Shown here one piece after another: positions 1 through 5,617 of a stretch of 5,617 nucleotides of DNA. Numbering within the stretch: the stretch's first letter is position 1; each line of letters begins with the position of its first letter. Origin of the DNA: DASZHA01 sp035938265 (lineage in GTDB: Bacteria; Chloroflexota; Dormibacteria; DASZGP01); contig DASZHA010000067.1 in assembly GCA_035938265.1 (NCBI GenBank), positions 1-5,617 of the forward strand, given 5' to 3'. The position numbers and the translations under genes are program-made. A model generated the notes under the pieces. It saw only the letters and a list, made by a program, of their open reading frames with translations. It had not been told where the DNA came from and did no database searches.

Positions 1-153
1 CACTCCTCCTTGGATCTTGACCGGCCGCGGGGCGGACCGGCGCTGCACCACCCTGTGGGGCCGCCCGCTGGCAGCCCAAGCCCCCGAACCCGGGAGAACA
101 CTACCCTGTAGTCGCGGATTATGCCATCCGGCCCTCGGGGACGCTGGGCGGCC
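1..153 (-). other. Intergenic region downstream of dppF
   Basis: 153 bases with no supportable gene. Reading leftward from the dppF stop I find no strong hairpin plus T-run, only weak stems such as CGGAT/ATCCG (115-119 with 126-130). Two short near-identical palindromic elements lie at 48-58 and 101-111. The region ends in a strong ribosome-binding sequence directed out of the window, so the transcript may continue into another gene. Confidence 0.5.
5..11 (-). promoter_or_regulatory. Strong Shine-Dalgarno (AAGGAGG) for a gene beyond the left edge
   Basis: Reading leftward, AAGGAGG occupies 11 to 5 and is followed by AGTG to the window end. The GTG at 3-1 sits only one base after the motif, too close for a normal start. 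The likely initiator is therefore a few bases outside the window. The motif has the same quality as the dppC site. The inference is a same-strand neighbour gene, of unknown identity. Confidence 0.5.
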
Positions 154-1164
154 CTAGGCGTAGTGGCAGGCGGCCACCTGGTTTTTTCCGACCTCGCGCA
201 GCTCGGGCTCTACCTCGGCGCAGTAGTCCGTGGCGATCGGGCAGCGGGTCCGGAAGTGACAGCCCGAGGGGGGGTTGATCGGGCTCGGAATGTCTCCGTG
301 GAGCAGGGTGCGCTCCCGCTGGACGGTCGGGTCCGGGATCGGGATGACCGAGATCAGGGCCTTGGTGTAGGGGTGCCGGGGCTCGCGGTAGAGCTGCTCC
401 GCCGAGGCCGTCTCCACCAGCTTGCCCAGGTACATCACCGCGATCCGGTCGCTGACCTGCTCGACCACGGCCATGTTGTGGGCCACGAAGAGGTAGGTCA
501 GGTTGAAATCCTGCTGGAGGTCGGCGAGGAGGTTGAGGATCTGGGACTGGATCGAGACGTCGAGGGCCGAGACCGGCTCGTCGGCGATGATCAGCTTGGG
601 CCGCAGCGCCAGGGCCCGGGCGATGCCGATGCGCTGCCGCTGGCCGCCGCTGAACTCGTGGGGGAAGCGGCCCTTGTGCTGGCCTCGCAGGCCGACCACC
701 TCGAGCAGCCGCTGGACCTCCCTTTCGCGCTCCTTGGGGGTGCCGACGTTGTGGACGTAGAGCCCCTCGCCGACGATCTCCCCCACCGACATCCGGGGGT
801 TGAGCGAGCCGTAGGGGTCCTGGAAGATGATCTGGACGTCGCGGCGGATCCGGTGCAGCTCGGCGCGCGAGGCGTGGAAGATGCTATGGCCGTCGAGCAG
901 GGCCTCGCCGGAGGTCGGGGCCAGGAGCCGAAGGATGGTGCGGGCCACGGTCGACTTGCCCGAGCCCGACTCGCCGATCAGCCCCAGGGTCTCGCCGGGG
1001 TAGATCTCGAAGCTGACGTCGTCGACGGCCTTGACCTCGGCCACCGTCCGCTGGAGCAGCCCGCCCTTGATCGGGAAGAACTTCTTGAGGTGGCGGACCT
1101 CCAGCAGCGGCTGCTCCCCGGGCCGGGCGGTGACGTGCTCGGCGGGGGCCAGGGTGGCGGTCAC
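154..1164 (-). CDS. dppF: ABC transporter ATP-binding protein, DppF/OppF type
   Basis: Second ATPase of the importer, partner of DppD. I place the start at GTG 1164, giving 336 residues. It overlaps the dppD stop as GTGA, has GAGG ten bases upstream, and the domain begins near residue 20 (LLEVRHLKKFFP). The frame stays open about 104 codons further upstream, but that stretch is dppD read out of frame (Arg/Pro-rich) and is not part of the protein. Elements: insertion LLQRTVAEVKAVDDVSFEI (36-54), typical of DppF; Walker A GESGSGKS (64-71); Gln115 in IFQDPYGSLNP; signature FSGGQRQR (171-178); Walker B LIIADEP (191-197) with Glu196; SALD (199-202); and switch His229. His229 is followed by Asn (VAHNMAVV) where His-Asp is more usual. 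The C-terminal part has PRHPYTKALISVIP (262-275) and Cys302, 308, 315 and 333, spaced exactly as in DppD. It is the last gene of the operon in the window. Confidence 0.95.
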   Translation of the reverse strand: MTATLAPAEHVTARPGEQPLLEVRHLKKFFPIKGGLLQRTVAEVKAVDDVSFEIYPGETLGLIGESGSGKSTVARTILRLLAPTSGEALLDGHSIFHASRAELHRIRRDVQIIFQDPYGSLNPRMSVGEIVGEGLYVHNVGTPKEREREVQRLLEVVGLRGQHKGRFPHEFSGGQRQRIGIARALALRPKLIIADEPVSALDVSIQSQILNLLADLQQDFNLTYLFVAHNMAVVEQVSDRIAVMYLGKLVETASAEQLYREPRHPYTKALISVIPIPDPTVQRERTLLHGDIPSPINPPSGCHFRTRCPIATDYCAEVEPELREVGKNQVAACHYA

Positions 1165-2183
1165 CGGCCCTGGACCTCGGGGTACAGGAAGCAGGCCGCG
1201 GTGTGGTCGGCCGCGACCTCGGCCAGCAGCGGGGTCTTCTGGTCGCAGGGCGCGAAGCGCTGCGGGCAGCGCGGGTGGAAGGAGCAGCCGGGGGGCACGG
1301 AGAGCGGGTTGGGGACGTTGCCCTTGATCACGTGGAGGCGGTCCTGGCGCTGGCCCAGCTTGGGGATGGAGCTCAGCAGCCCCTGGGTGTAGGGATGCTT
1401 GGGACTGCCGAAGATGGCCCTGGTGCTGGCCTGCTCGACGATCCGGCCGGCGTACATCACGGCCACCTCGTCGCACATCTCGGCGACCACCCCGAGGTCG
1501 TGGGTGATCAGCAGGATGGCCGCCCCGGTGCGCTCGCGCAGCTCCCGCATCAGCTCCAGGATCTGGGCCTGGATGGTCACGTCGAGCGCGGTGGTGGGCT
1601 CGTCGGCGATCAGCAACTCGGGGTTGCAGGACAGCGCCATGGCGATCATGACGCGCTGGCGCATCCCGCCGGAGAGCTCGTGGGGGTACTCCCTGGCCCG
1701 CCTTCCGGGGTCGGAGATACCGACCAGGCGGAGCATCTCCACGGCCCGCTCCCAGGCCTGGGTCTGGTCCACCTTCTGATGCAGGCGGACGGCCTCGGCG
1801 ATCTGCTCGCCGACCGGGTAGACCGGGTTCAGGGCGGTCATCGGCTCCTGGAAGATCTGGGAGATGTCGTTGCCCCGGATGTCGCGCATCTCCTCGTCGG
1901 GGAGCTCCAGGAGGTTGGTGCCGTGGAAGAGGATCTCCCCGCCGCTGATGCGGCCGTTCTTCTCCAGCAGGCGCATGATCGAGAGCGCGGTGATGCTCTT
2001 GCCCGAGCCCGACTCCCCCACCAGCCCCACGGTCTTGCCCTGGGGGATGGTCAGGTTGACGCCGTCGACGGCGTGGACCACCCCGCCGTGGACCTTGAAC
2101 TCGGTGTGCAGGTCGCGGATCTCCAGGATCGGCTGATCGCCGTCGCGGGCCGCGCCCGTCGAGGGGGTGAAGGTCTGGGTCAA
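1161..2183 (-). CDS. dppD: ABC transporter ATP-binding protein, DppD/OppD type
   Basis: Cytoplasmic ATPase, one half of the pair that powers import. It has 340 residues and all nucleotide-binding elements: Walker A GESGSGKS (56-63), Q-loop IFQEP with Gln112, signature LSGGMRQR (170-177), Walker B LLIADEP (190-196) with catalytic Glu195, D-loop TALD (198-201), and switch His228 in LLITHDL. The C-terminal oligopeptide extension is present: PKHPYTQGLLSSIP (261-274), then Cys300, 306, 313 and 331, a set known in this family to hold an iron-sulfur cluster. The start is TTG, in a TTGA overlap with the dppC stop. No earlier start is available in frame, and later Val codons would cut into the first strand of the domain, which begins near residue 18. 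No ribosome site precedes the TTG, so expression probably depends on ribosomes arriving from dppC. The Dpp/Opp/Nik choice is not resolved. Confidence 0.95.
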   Translation of the reverse strand: MTQTFTPSTGAARDGDQPILEIRDLHTEFKVHGGVVHAVDGVNLTIPQGKTVGLVGESGSGKSITALSIMRLLEKNGRISGGEILFHGTNLLELPDEEMRDIRGNDISQIFQEPMTALNPVYPVGEQIAEAVRLHQKVDQTQAWERAVEMLRLVGISDPGRRAREYPHELSGGMRQRVMIAMALSCNPELLIADEPTTALDVTIQAQILELMRELRERTGAAILLITHDLGVVAEMCDEVAVMYAGRIVEQASTRAIFGSPKHPYTQGLLSSIPKLGQRQDRLHVIKGNVPNPLSVPPGCSFHPRCPQRFAPCDQKTPLLAEVAADHTAACFLYPEVQGR

Positions 2184-3163
2184 CGCTGGCGGGGATCGAG
2201 GGCGTCGCGGATGCCGTCGCCGACCAGGTTGATGCAGAGCGCGGTGATCACCAGCGCGATCGAGGGGAAGGCGACGAGGTAGACCTGGTTGCGCAGCAGG
2301 TAGTCCTGGAACTCGTTGAGCATGTTGCCCCAGCTCGGCTCCGGCGGCGGGATGCTGTAGCCCAGGAAGCCGAGGGCGGCCTCCAGGAGGATGATGCCGC
2401 TGACCCCCAGGGTGGCCGAGACGATGATCGGGGCCAGCGAGTTGGGCAGGATGTGGCGGGTGATGATCCGCCAGTCCGAGGCTCCCAGCGCCCGGGCCGC
2501 CTGGACGAACTCCGACTCTCGGAGGACCAGGAACTGGGCTCGCATCAGGCGGCCGATCTCGTACCAGCCGGTCAGCGCGATGACCAGCACCAGCTTGTTC
2601 AGGCTGACGCCGCCGAAGGCCGCGGTCACCGCCACCACCACCAGGATGAAGGGCATGGCGATGATCAGGTCGGTGAAGCGCATCAGGAGGTTGTCGAGGA
2701 AGCCGCCGTAGTAGCCGGCGATGGCCCCCAGCGAGCCGCCCACGATCAGGTAGCCGACCATCGCCAGGAGACCAACCTCCAGGGAGACCCGGGCGCCGCG
2801 GATCAGGCGGGCCAGGACGTCGCGGCCGAGGTCGTCGGTGCCCAGGATGTGCTGGAAGCTCTGGAACGGCGGTCCGTAGGGGTGGGTGTAGTCCTGGACC
2901 CGGTAGAGGTCGCCCTGGAGGATCGGCACCACCAGCGCGGCCAGCCCGATCAGGACCAGCACCAGGAGGCTGGCGGTGGCCACCCGGTGGTGCAGGAAGC
3001 GGATCGCCGCCAGCTTCCAGAAACCGAGCTCGGGAGCCGAGGCCAGCTCGTCGACGGTCAGCGGCGCGGCCTCGCGCTCCTGGTCCAGGATGGTCTCGAC
3101 TCGGGTGATGCCGGCGACGGCGCCGCCGGGGCCGGGGCTGGGGATCGCCGGGAGATCAGCCAT
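2180..3163 (-). CDS. dppC: ABC transporter permease, DppC/OppC type
   Basis: Second channel subunit, partner of DppB. It has 327 residues, starting at an ATG behind a consensus ribosome site. The first 45 or so residues are Pro/Ala/Glu-rich, not membrane-like, and presumably cytoplasmic. The OppC N-terminal region then begins at GFWKLAAIRFLHHR (47-60) and leads into the first membrane segment (about 62-81). Further marks are HILGTDDLGRDVLARL (105-120), which is highly typical, the coupling loop QAARALGASDWRIITRHILP (221-240), ALGFLGYSIPPPEPSWG (263-279) and a terminal DALDPRQR. Further membrane segments are judged by eye near 124-150, 160-183, 187-203, 243-262 and 294-315. The stop TGA overlaps the dppD start by four bases (TTGA). 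The N-terminal extension makes it somewhat longer than E. coli DppC (about 300 residues). Substrate is not readable from this subunit. Confidence 0.95.
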   Translation of the reverse strand: MADLPAIPSPGPGGAVAGITRVETILDQEREAAPLTVDELASAPELGFWKLAAIRFLHHRVATASLLVLVLIGLAALVVPILQGDLYRVQDYTHPYGPPFQSFQHILGTDDLGRDVLARLIRGARVSLEVGLLAMVGYLIVGGSLGAIAGYYGGFLDNLLMRFTDLIIAMPFILVVVAVTAAFGGVSLNKLVLVIALTGWYEIGRLMRAQFLVLRESEFVQAARALGASDWRIITRHILPNSLAPIIVSATLGVSGIILLEAALGFLGYSIPPPEPSWGNMLNEFQDYLLRNQVYLVAFPSIALVITALCINLVGDGIRDALDPRQR

Positions 3164-3172
3164 CGGGCGCGG

Positions 3173-3178
3173 CCTCCT
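3173..3178 (-). promoter_or_regulatory. Consensus Shine-Dalgarno AGGAGG for dppC
   Basis: Reading leftward, AGGAGG is followed by nine bases and then ATG at 3163. It is the strongest ribosome site visible before any start in the window. It overlaps the dppB stop codon (TAGGAGG, 3179-3173), so ribosomes finishing dppB end directly on it. It also fixes the dppC start. Confidence 0.85.
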
Positions 3179-4160
3179 AGTAGCGGATGCGGGGGTCGAC
3201 GACCGCGTAGGCGACGTCGGCGACCAGGTTGAAGATCACGGTCAGGACGGCGACCAGCATGACCACCGCCAGGATCACCGGGTAGTCGCGGTCGACCGTG
3301 GCCTGGAATGCCAGCTGGCCCATCCCCGGCCAGCTGAAGATGCCCTCGGTGATGATCGCGCCGCTGACGAACTGGGGGATCTGCAGGGCCACCAGGGTGA
3401 CGATCGGCAGCAGGGCGTTGCGCAGCGCGTGCTTGTAGTTGACCTTGCCCGGCGAGAGGCCCTTGGCCTTGGCCGTCCGGATGTAGTCCTGGTGGAGCAC
3501 CTCGAGCATGCTGGAGCGCATGTAGCGGCTGAAGCCGGCGATGCTCAGGATGGCCAGCGAGATCACCGGCATGACCATGTGCAGCAACAGGTCGGGCAGG
3601 CTCTGGTCGGAGTTGGTGTGCATGCCGAAGAGGGGGAAGTGGAAGGCGTTGTCCACGCCGAACAGGGCCCCCGTCCACTGGCGCAAATAGCTCCCGCCGA
3701 GCAGGAGCAGGAAGATGCCGAGCACGAAACTGGGCACGCTGACGCCGGTGTAGGAGATCACCGAGGTGGCGGAGTCGATCAGCGAGTATTGTCGGGTCGC
3801 CGCGAAGATCCCCAGCGGGATGGCGATCAGCAGGGCCACCACCTCGGCCACACCGAGCAGCAGCACCGAGTTGGGCACCCGCTGGCCGAGCAGGGTGGCG
3901 ACCGGGGACTTGTAGACGTAGGAATCGCCCAGGTTGCCGTGCAGGAGGGCCCCCAGGTAGGCCGGGTACTGCTGGTACCAGGGCTTGTCCAGGCCCAGGT
4001 TGTGGAGCCGCTTGTCGATCAGCTCCTGGTGGGCGTGGGGATTCTCGCCTGCCGTGAAGGGCGGTCCGGGGGTGAGGCGAGTGAGGGCGAAGAAGACGAC
4101 CGACATAAACAGGAGCAGGACCACGCCGATGCCCAGGCGCCTGAGGATGTAGAACGTCAC
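3177..4160 (-). CDS. dppB: ABC transporter permease, DppB/OppB type
   Basis: One of the two membrane subunits forming the solute channel; it pairs with DppC and docks on the ATPases. It has 327 residues, within the usual range for the family (about 305-340). It starts at GTG with the typical opening MTFYILRRLG; an in-frame TAG lies five codons upstream, so no longer start exists. By eye there are six membrane segments near residues 9-28, 98-120, 133-156, 191-211, 247-268 and 294-318. The periplasmic part after the first has the family pattern LGLDKPWYQQY (55-65) and GNLGDS (75-80). The cytoplasmic coupling (EAA) loop is DYIRTAKAKGLSP (225-237) followed by RNALLPI (247-253). FSWPGMGQL (275-283) and the terminal VDPRIRY are also typical. 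Its TAG stop lies inside the ribosome site of dppC, so the two are co-transcribed and probably translationally linked. The symbol reflects family only; oppB or nikB naming is equally possible. Confidence 0.95.
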   Translation of the reverse strand: MTFYILRRLGIGVVLLLFMSVVFFALTRLTPGPPFTAGENPHAHQELIDKRLHNLGLDKPWYQQYPAYLGALLHGNLGDSYVYKSPVATLLGQRVPNSVLLLGVAEVVALLIAIPLGIFAATRQYSLIDSATSVISYTGVSVPSFVLGIFLLLLGGSYLRQWTGALFGVDNAFHFPLFGMHTNSDQSLPDLLLHMVMPVISLAILSIAGFSRYMRSSMLEVLHQDYIRTAKAKGLSPGKVNYKHALRNALLPIVTLVALQIPQFVSGAIITEGIFSWPGMGQLAFQATVDRDYPVILAVVMLVAVLTVIFNLVADVAYAVVDPRIRY

Positions 4161-4270
4161 GGCATCACCATCCTACGCCGGTGCCGGGCGGCTGCCCATG
4201 CCGTCGTACAACAGGATTTCACCCCGATTTTCCTTCCGCTGCATCGTGGGTCGAGTGCCTTGCAAAAGCT
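4161..4270 (-). other. Leader between hairpin and dppB
   Basis: About 110 bases separate the hairpin from the dppB start. I see no convincing -35/-10 pair reading toward dppB, so dppB is probably transcribed by readthrough from the binding-protein gene. A promoter of an unfamiliar type cannot be excluded. The stretch has a somewhat AT-richer patch at about 4206-4236 and one short open frame of 23 codons (ATG at 4244, TAG at 4175-4173). That frame has only a weak, distant ribosome site, and I do not call it as a gene. Confidence 0.5.
4171..4174 (-). promoter_or_regulatory. Weak ribosome binding site (AGGA) for dppB
   Basis: Reading leftward, AGGA lies 10 bases before the GTG at 4160, partly inside the in-frame stop TAG (4175-4173). 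That stop rules out any longer dppB start, so the site helps fix GTG as the initiator. The match is short and the spacing slightly long, so initiation may be modest. Confidence 0.5.
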
Positions 4271-4300
4271 GGAGGGAGACGGGCTGACCCGTCTCCCTCC
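4271..4300 (-). terminator. 13-bp perfect hairpin after the binding-protein gene (partial terminator or 3'-end stabiliser)
   Basis: On the plus strand, GGAGGGAGACGGG (4271-4283) and CCCGTCTCCCTCC (4288-4300) are exact reverse complements around the 4-base loop CTGA. In the transcribed (minus) direction the stem starts 12 bases after the binding-protein stop and is followed by AGCTTTTGCA. The T-run is thus only four long and starts three bases after the stem. The plus-strand side has no T-run, so the element is oriented with the operon. A weak T-run behind a very stable stem fits partial termination, or protection of the upstream mRNA, rather than a complete stop, since the permease genes follow without a clear promoter. 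Confidence 0.8.
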
Positions 4301-4312
4301 GGCCGCGTCAGG

Positions 4313-5617
4313 CTACTTGATGGTCTTCAGGTACCACTGACCGAAGACCTGCGTGTTGCGGTCCTGGTCGACGTAGTTGAGGCTGTTGTTGGCCCCGGGG
4401 ACGACCCCGGCCACGTTGGTGCTGTAGCCCATGGCCACGTTGTCGGCCCACATGAAGTAGACGACGACGTTGTCACCGAGGATCTTCTCGATCTTGGCGA
4501 AGTCCGCCTTGCGGGCGGCGAAGGTCGCGGCGGACGTGTCCTTGAGGTCGGTCCGCTGGGCCTCGATCGCGGTGTCGAGCGCCGGGTTGACGTACCCGGT
4601 GAAGTTCGAGCCGCTCTTGTTCTTCTCAGGCCGGATCTGGCTGCTGTCGAAGATGGTGTAGTCGTCGGGGTCGAGGCTCAGGCCCCAGCCCGCGAAGGCC
4701 AGATCGAAGGTGCCCGCGAAGATCGGCTGGTAGAAGACCTTGAAGTCCGTCGGGGTGGGCTGGAGGTCCATCCCGAGGTTGGTCCTCAGCTGGTCGCTCA
4801 TGATCTGCACCGCCTTGACCCGCTGGGTCTTGTCGGAGCGGACGTAGAACTTGGCCGAGAACTTCTTGCCGGCCTTGGCCAGGATGCCGTCGGCTCCCTT
4901 GGTCCAGCCGGCGGCCGCCATCAGGGCCTGGGCCTTGGCGATGTCCTGCTTGTACTTGACCACGGCGCTGTCGTCGTAGTACGCGGAGGCCGGCGGGATG
5001 TCGCCCCAGATCGGGGTCCCGTTGCCGTCGGTCGCGGCCTTGACGATCGAGTTCTTGTCCAGCGCGTAGGCGAAGGCGCGACGCACGTTGACGTCGTTGA
5101 AGAGCTTGCCGGCGCGGTCGTTGAAGCGGACGTCGTAGTACGCCAGGTCAGGGTAGGTGTAGGACTTGACGCCGGTCGCGGCCTGGACCTGGGCGATGGC
5201 CGCCGCGGTGATCTCCGGGTTCCAGCCCACGTCGCCGTTGATCAGCGCCTGAGCCGAAGCCGTCGAGTTGGTGATGACCTTCTCGATGATCTTCGCGATG
5301 TGCGGCTTGCCGCCGTAGTAGCCGTCGTAGGCCGCCAGGTCGATCTCCTGGCCGGGGACGCGCGAGACGTACTTGTACGGGCCGCCGGTGACGGTCGGCG
5401 CGTTGTTCGACGGATCGGTGCGCATCTTGGCCGGGTCGATCTTGCCGTAGACCTCAGCGGGGGCCACGTAGCCGGCCAGGTTGACCGCCAGGAACGGCGC
5501 GAAGGGCTTGGTCAGGGTGTACTTGATGGTGTGGTCGTCGACGGCCACGATGTCGGTCTTGGGATTGGCGATCGGGCTCCAGTCGTAGCTGTTGTCGGTG
5601 TCCAGGTTGGGGTCGGC
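4313..5617 (-). CDS. ABC transporter substrate-binding protein, peptide/nickel family (SBP_bac_5), partial: N-terminus outside window
   Basis: Extracytoplasmic receptor that binds the solute and delivers it to the DppB/DppC permease. The open frame enters at the right edge and stays open for 434 codons to a TAG. Whole family members are about 500-600 residues, so roughly 100-150 N-terminal residues, including any signal peptide or lipobox, are missing. Visible family marks, in fragment numbering: KPFAPFL at 37-43; TGGPYKY at 77-83, the usual G-T/G-GPY turn; FNDVNVRRAFAYALDK at 173-188, the family signature helix; WGLSLDPDDY at 311-320; NFTGYVNPALD at 338-348; and a terminal FGQWYLK. No frameshift is seen. 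The GTG at 5548 is an internal Val codon, not a start, because homologous sequence continues upstream of it. The gene heads the cluster and is followed by a hairpin. The family is confident. The substrate (di- or oligopeptide, nickel, or another small solute) is not resolved, and one expected binding Asp is absent. Confidence 0.93.
   Translation of the reverse strand, partial: ADPNLDTDNSYDWSPIANPKTDIVAVDDHTIKYTLTKPFAPFLAVNLAGYVAPAEVYGKIDPAKMRTDPSNNAPTVTGGPYKYVSRVPGQEIDLAAYDGYYGGKPHIAKIIEKVITNSTASAQALINGDVGWNPEITAAAIAQVQAATGVKSYTYPDLAYYDVRFNDRAGKLFNDVNVRRAFAYALDKNSIVKAATDGNGTPIWGDIPPASAYYDDSAVVKYKQDIAKAQALMAAAGWTKGADGILAKAGKKFSAKFYVRSDKTQRVKAVQIMSDQLRTNLGMDLQPTPTDFKVFYQPIFAGTFDLAFAGWGLSLDPDDYTIFDSSQIRPEKNKSGSNFTGYVNPALDTAIEAQRTDLKDTSAATFAARKADFAKIEKILGDNVVVYFMWADNVAMGYSTNVAGVVPGANNSLNYVDQDRNTQVFGQWYLKTIK

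Noticed and set aside
115..130. Short stem CGGAT/ATCCG downstream of dppF as an operon terminator
   Set aside because: Only five base pairs with a six-base loop and no T-run in the direction of transcription; not enough for a terminator.
121..1392. Plus-strand open frame of 423 codons antisense to dppF and the end of dppD
   Set aside because: Its translation is an Asp/Gly/Arg/Val-rich, low-diversity sequence with no recognisable domain. Long antisense frames are expected opposite GC-rich genes, and the minus strand encodes complete ATPases with every motif.
1165..1476. Upstream extension of the dppF frame by 104 codons
   Set aside because: This part is Arg/Pro-rich out-of-frame reading of dppD. 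Homology to the ATPase family begins only after the GTG at 1164, which sits in a typical GTGA overlap.
1203..2282. Plus-strand open frame of 359 codons antisense to dppD
   Set aside because: Repetitive Gly/Asp/Leu/His composition typical of an antisense shadow; the opposite strand is a well-defined ATPase gene.
2453..3232. Plus-strand open frame of 259 codons opposite dppC
   Set aside because: Gln/Asp/Gly/His-rich shadow of dppC with no family resemblance and no ribosome site that would argue for use.
3058..3678. Minus-strand open frame of 206 codons overlapping the end of dppB and the start of dppC
   Set aside because: Arg/Pro/His-rich out-of-frame reading of dppB and dppC; the true frames there carry the conserved permease motifs.
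4200..4270. Possible promoter for dppB (TTGCAA near 4259-4264, AT-rich patch at 4206-4236)
   Set aside because: No matching -10 element at a suitable distance. The similarity is limited to a few bases, so I do not annotate it.
2976..4340. Plus-strand open frame of 454 codons antisense to dppC, dppB and the leader
   Set aside because: His/Gln/Asp/Glu/Arg-rich shadow translation without domain signs. It crosses several gene boundaries and the hairpin, which a real gene would not be expected to do.

Overview
The window is one strand-consistent gene cluster. All supportable genes lie on the minus strand and encode a complete ABC importer of the peptide/nickel (Dpp/Opp) type, apart from the N-terminal part of the binding protein. 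In transcription order, right to left, they are: an extracellular solute-binding protein (C-terminal 434 residues, running off the right edge), permease DppB, permease DppC, ATPase DppD and ATPase DppF. The DNA is strongly GC-rich (about two thirds by eye), with GC-rich third codon positions, non-ATG starts at three of the four complete genes, and Shine-Dalgarno sites of AGGAGG type. This fits a high-GC bacterium, for example Actinomycetota, or Chloroflexota and related soil lineages. The sequence alone does not decide between them. No RNA gene, mobile element or CRISPR array is visible.

Layout from right to left: the binding protein (5617 to 4313) ends at a TAG. Twelve bases later comes a perfect 13-bp hairpin (4300 to 4271) with a short T-run, which looks like a partial terminator or mRNA 3'-end stabiliser. 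A leader of about 110 bases follows. Then come dppB (4160 to 3177), dppC (3163 to 2180), dppD (2183 to 1161) and dppF (1164 to 154), packed so tightly that dppC/dppD and dppD/dppF overlap by four bases. The last 153 bases at the left end have no gene, but finish in a strong Shine-Dalgarno sequence pointing left. Another minus-strand gene therefore probably starts just outside the window.

How the parts work together (family knowledge): the binding protein captures the solute outside the membrane and delivers it to the DppB-DppC channel. The DppD-DppF ATPase pair powers transport from the cytoplasmic side. The hairpin placed after the binding-protein gene fits the usual need for more binding protein than membrane complex. 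The substrate is not established. The binding protein lacks the Asp that anchors the peptide amino group in E. coli DppA and OppA at the position where I would expect it, so calling it a dipeptide transporter is only a family-level label.

This is mostly an ordinary transporter operon. I found no new system. The points worth a second look are the inter-gene hairpin, the coupled starts (TTG without a ribosome site), a possible 23-codon leader peptide, the binding-site substitution, and the cysteine clusters shared by both ATPases.
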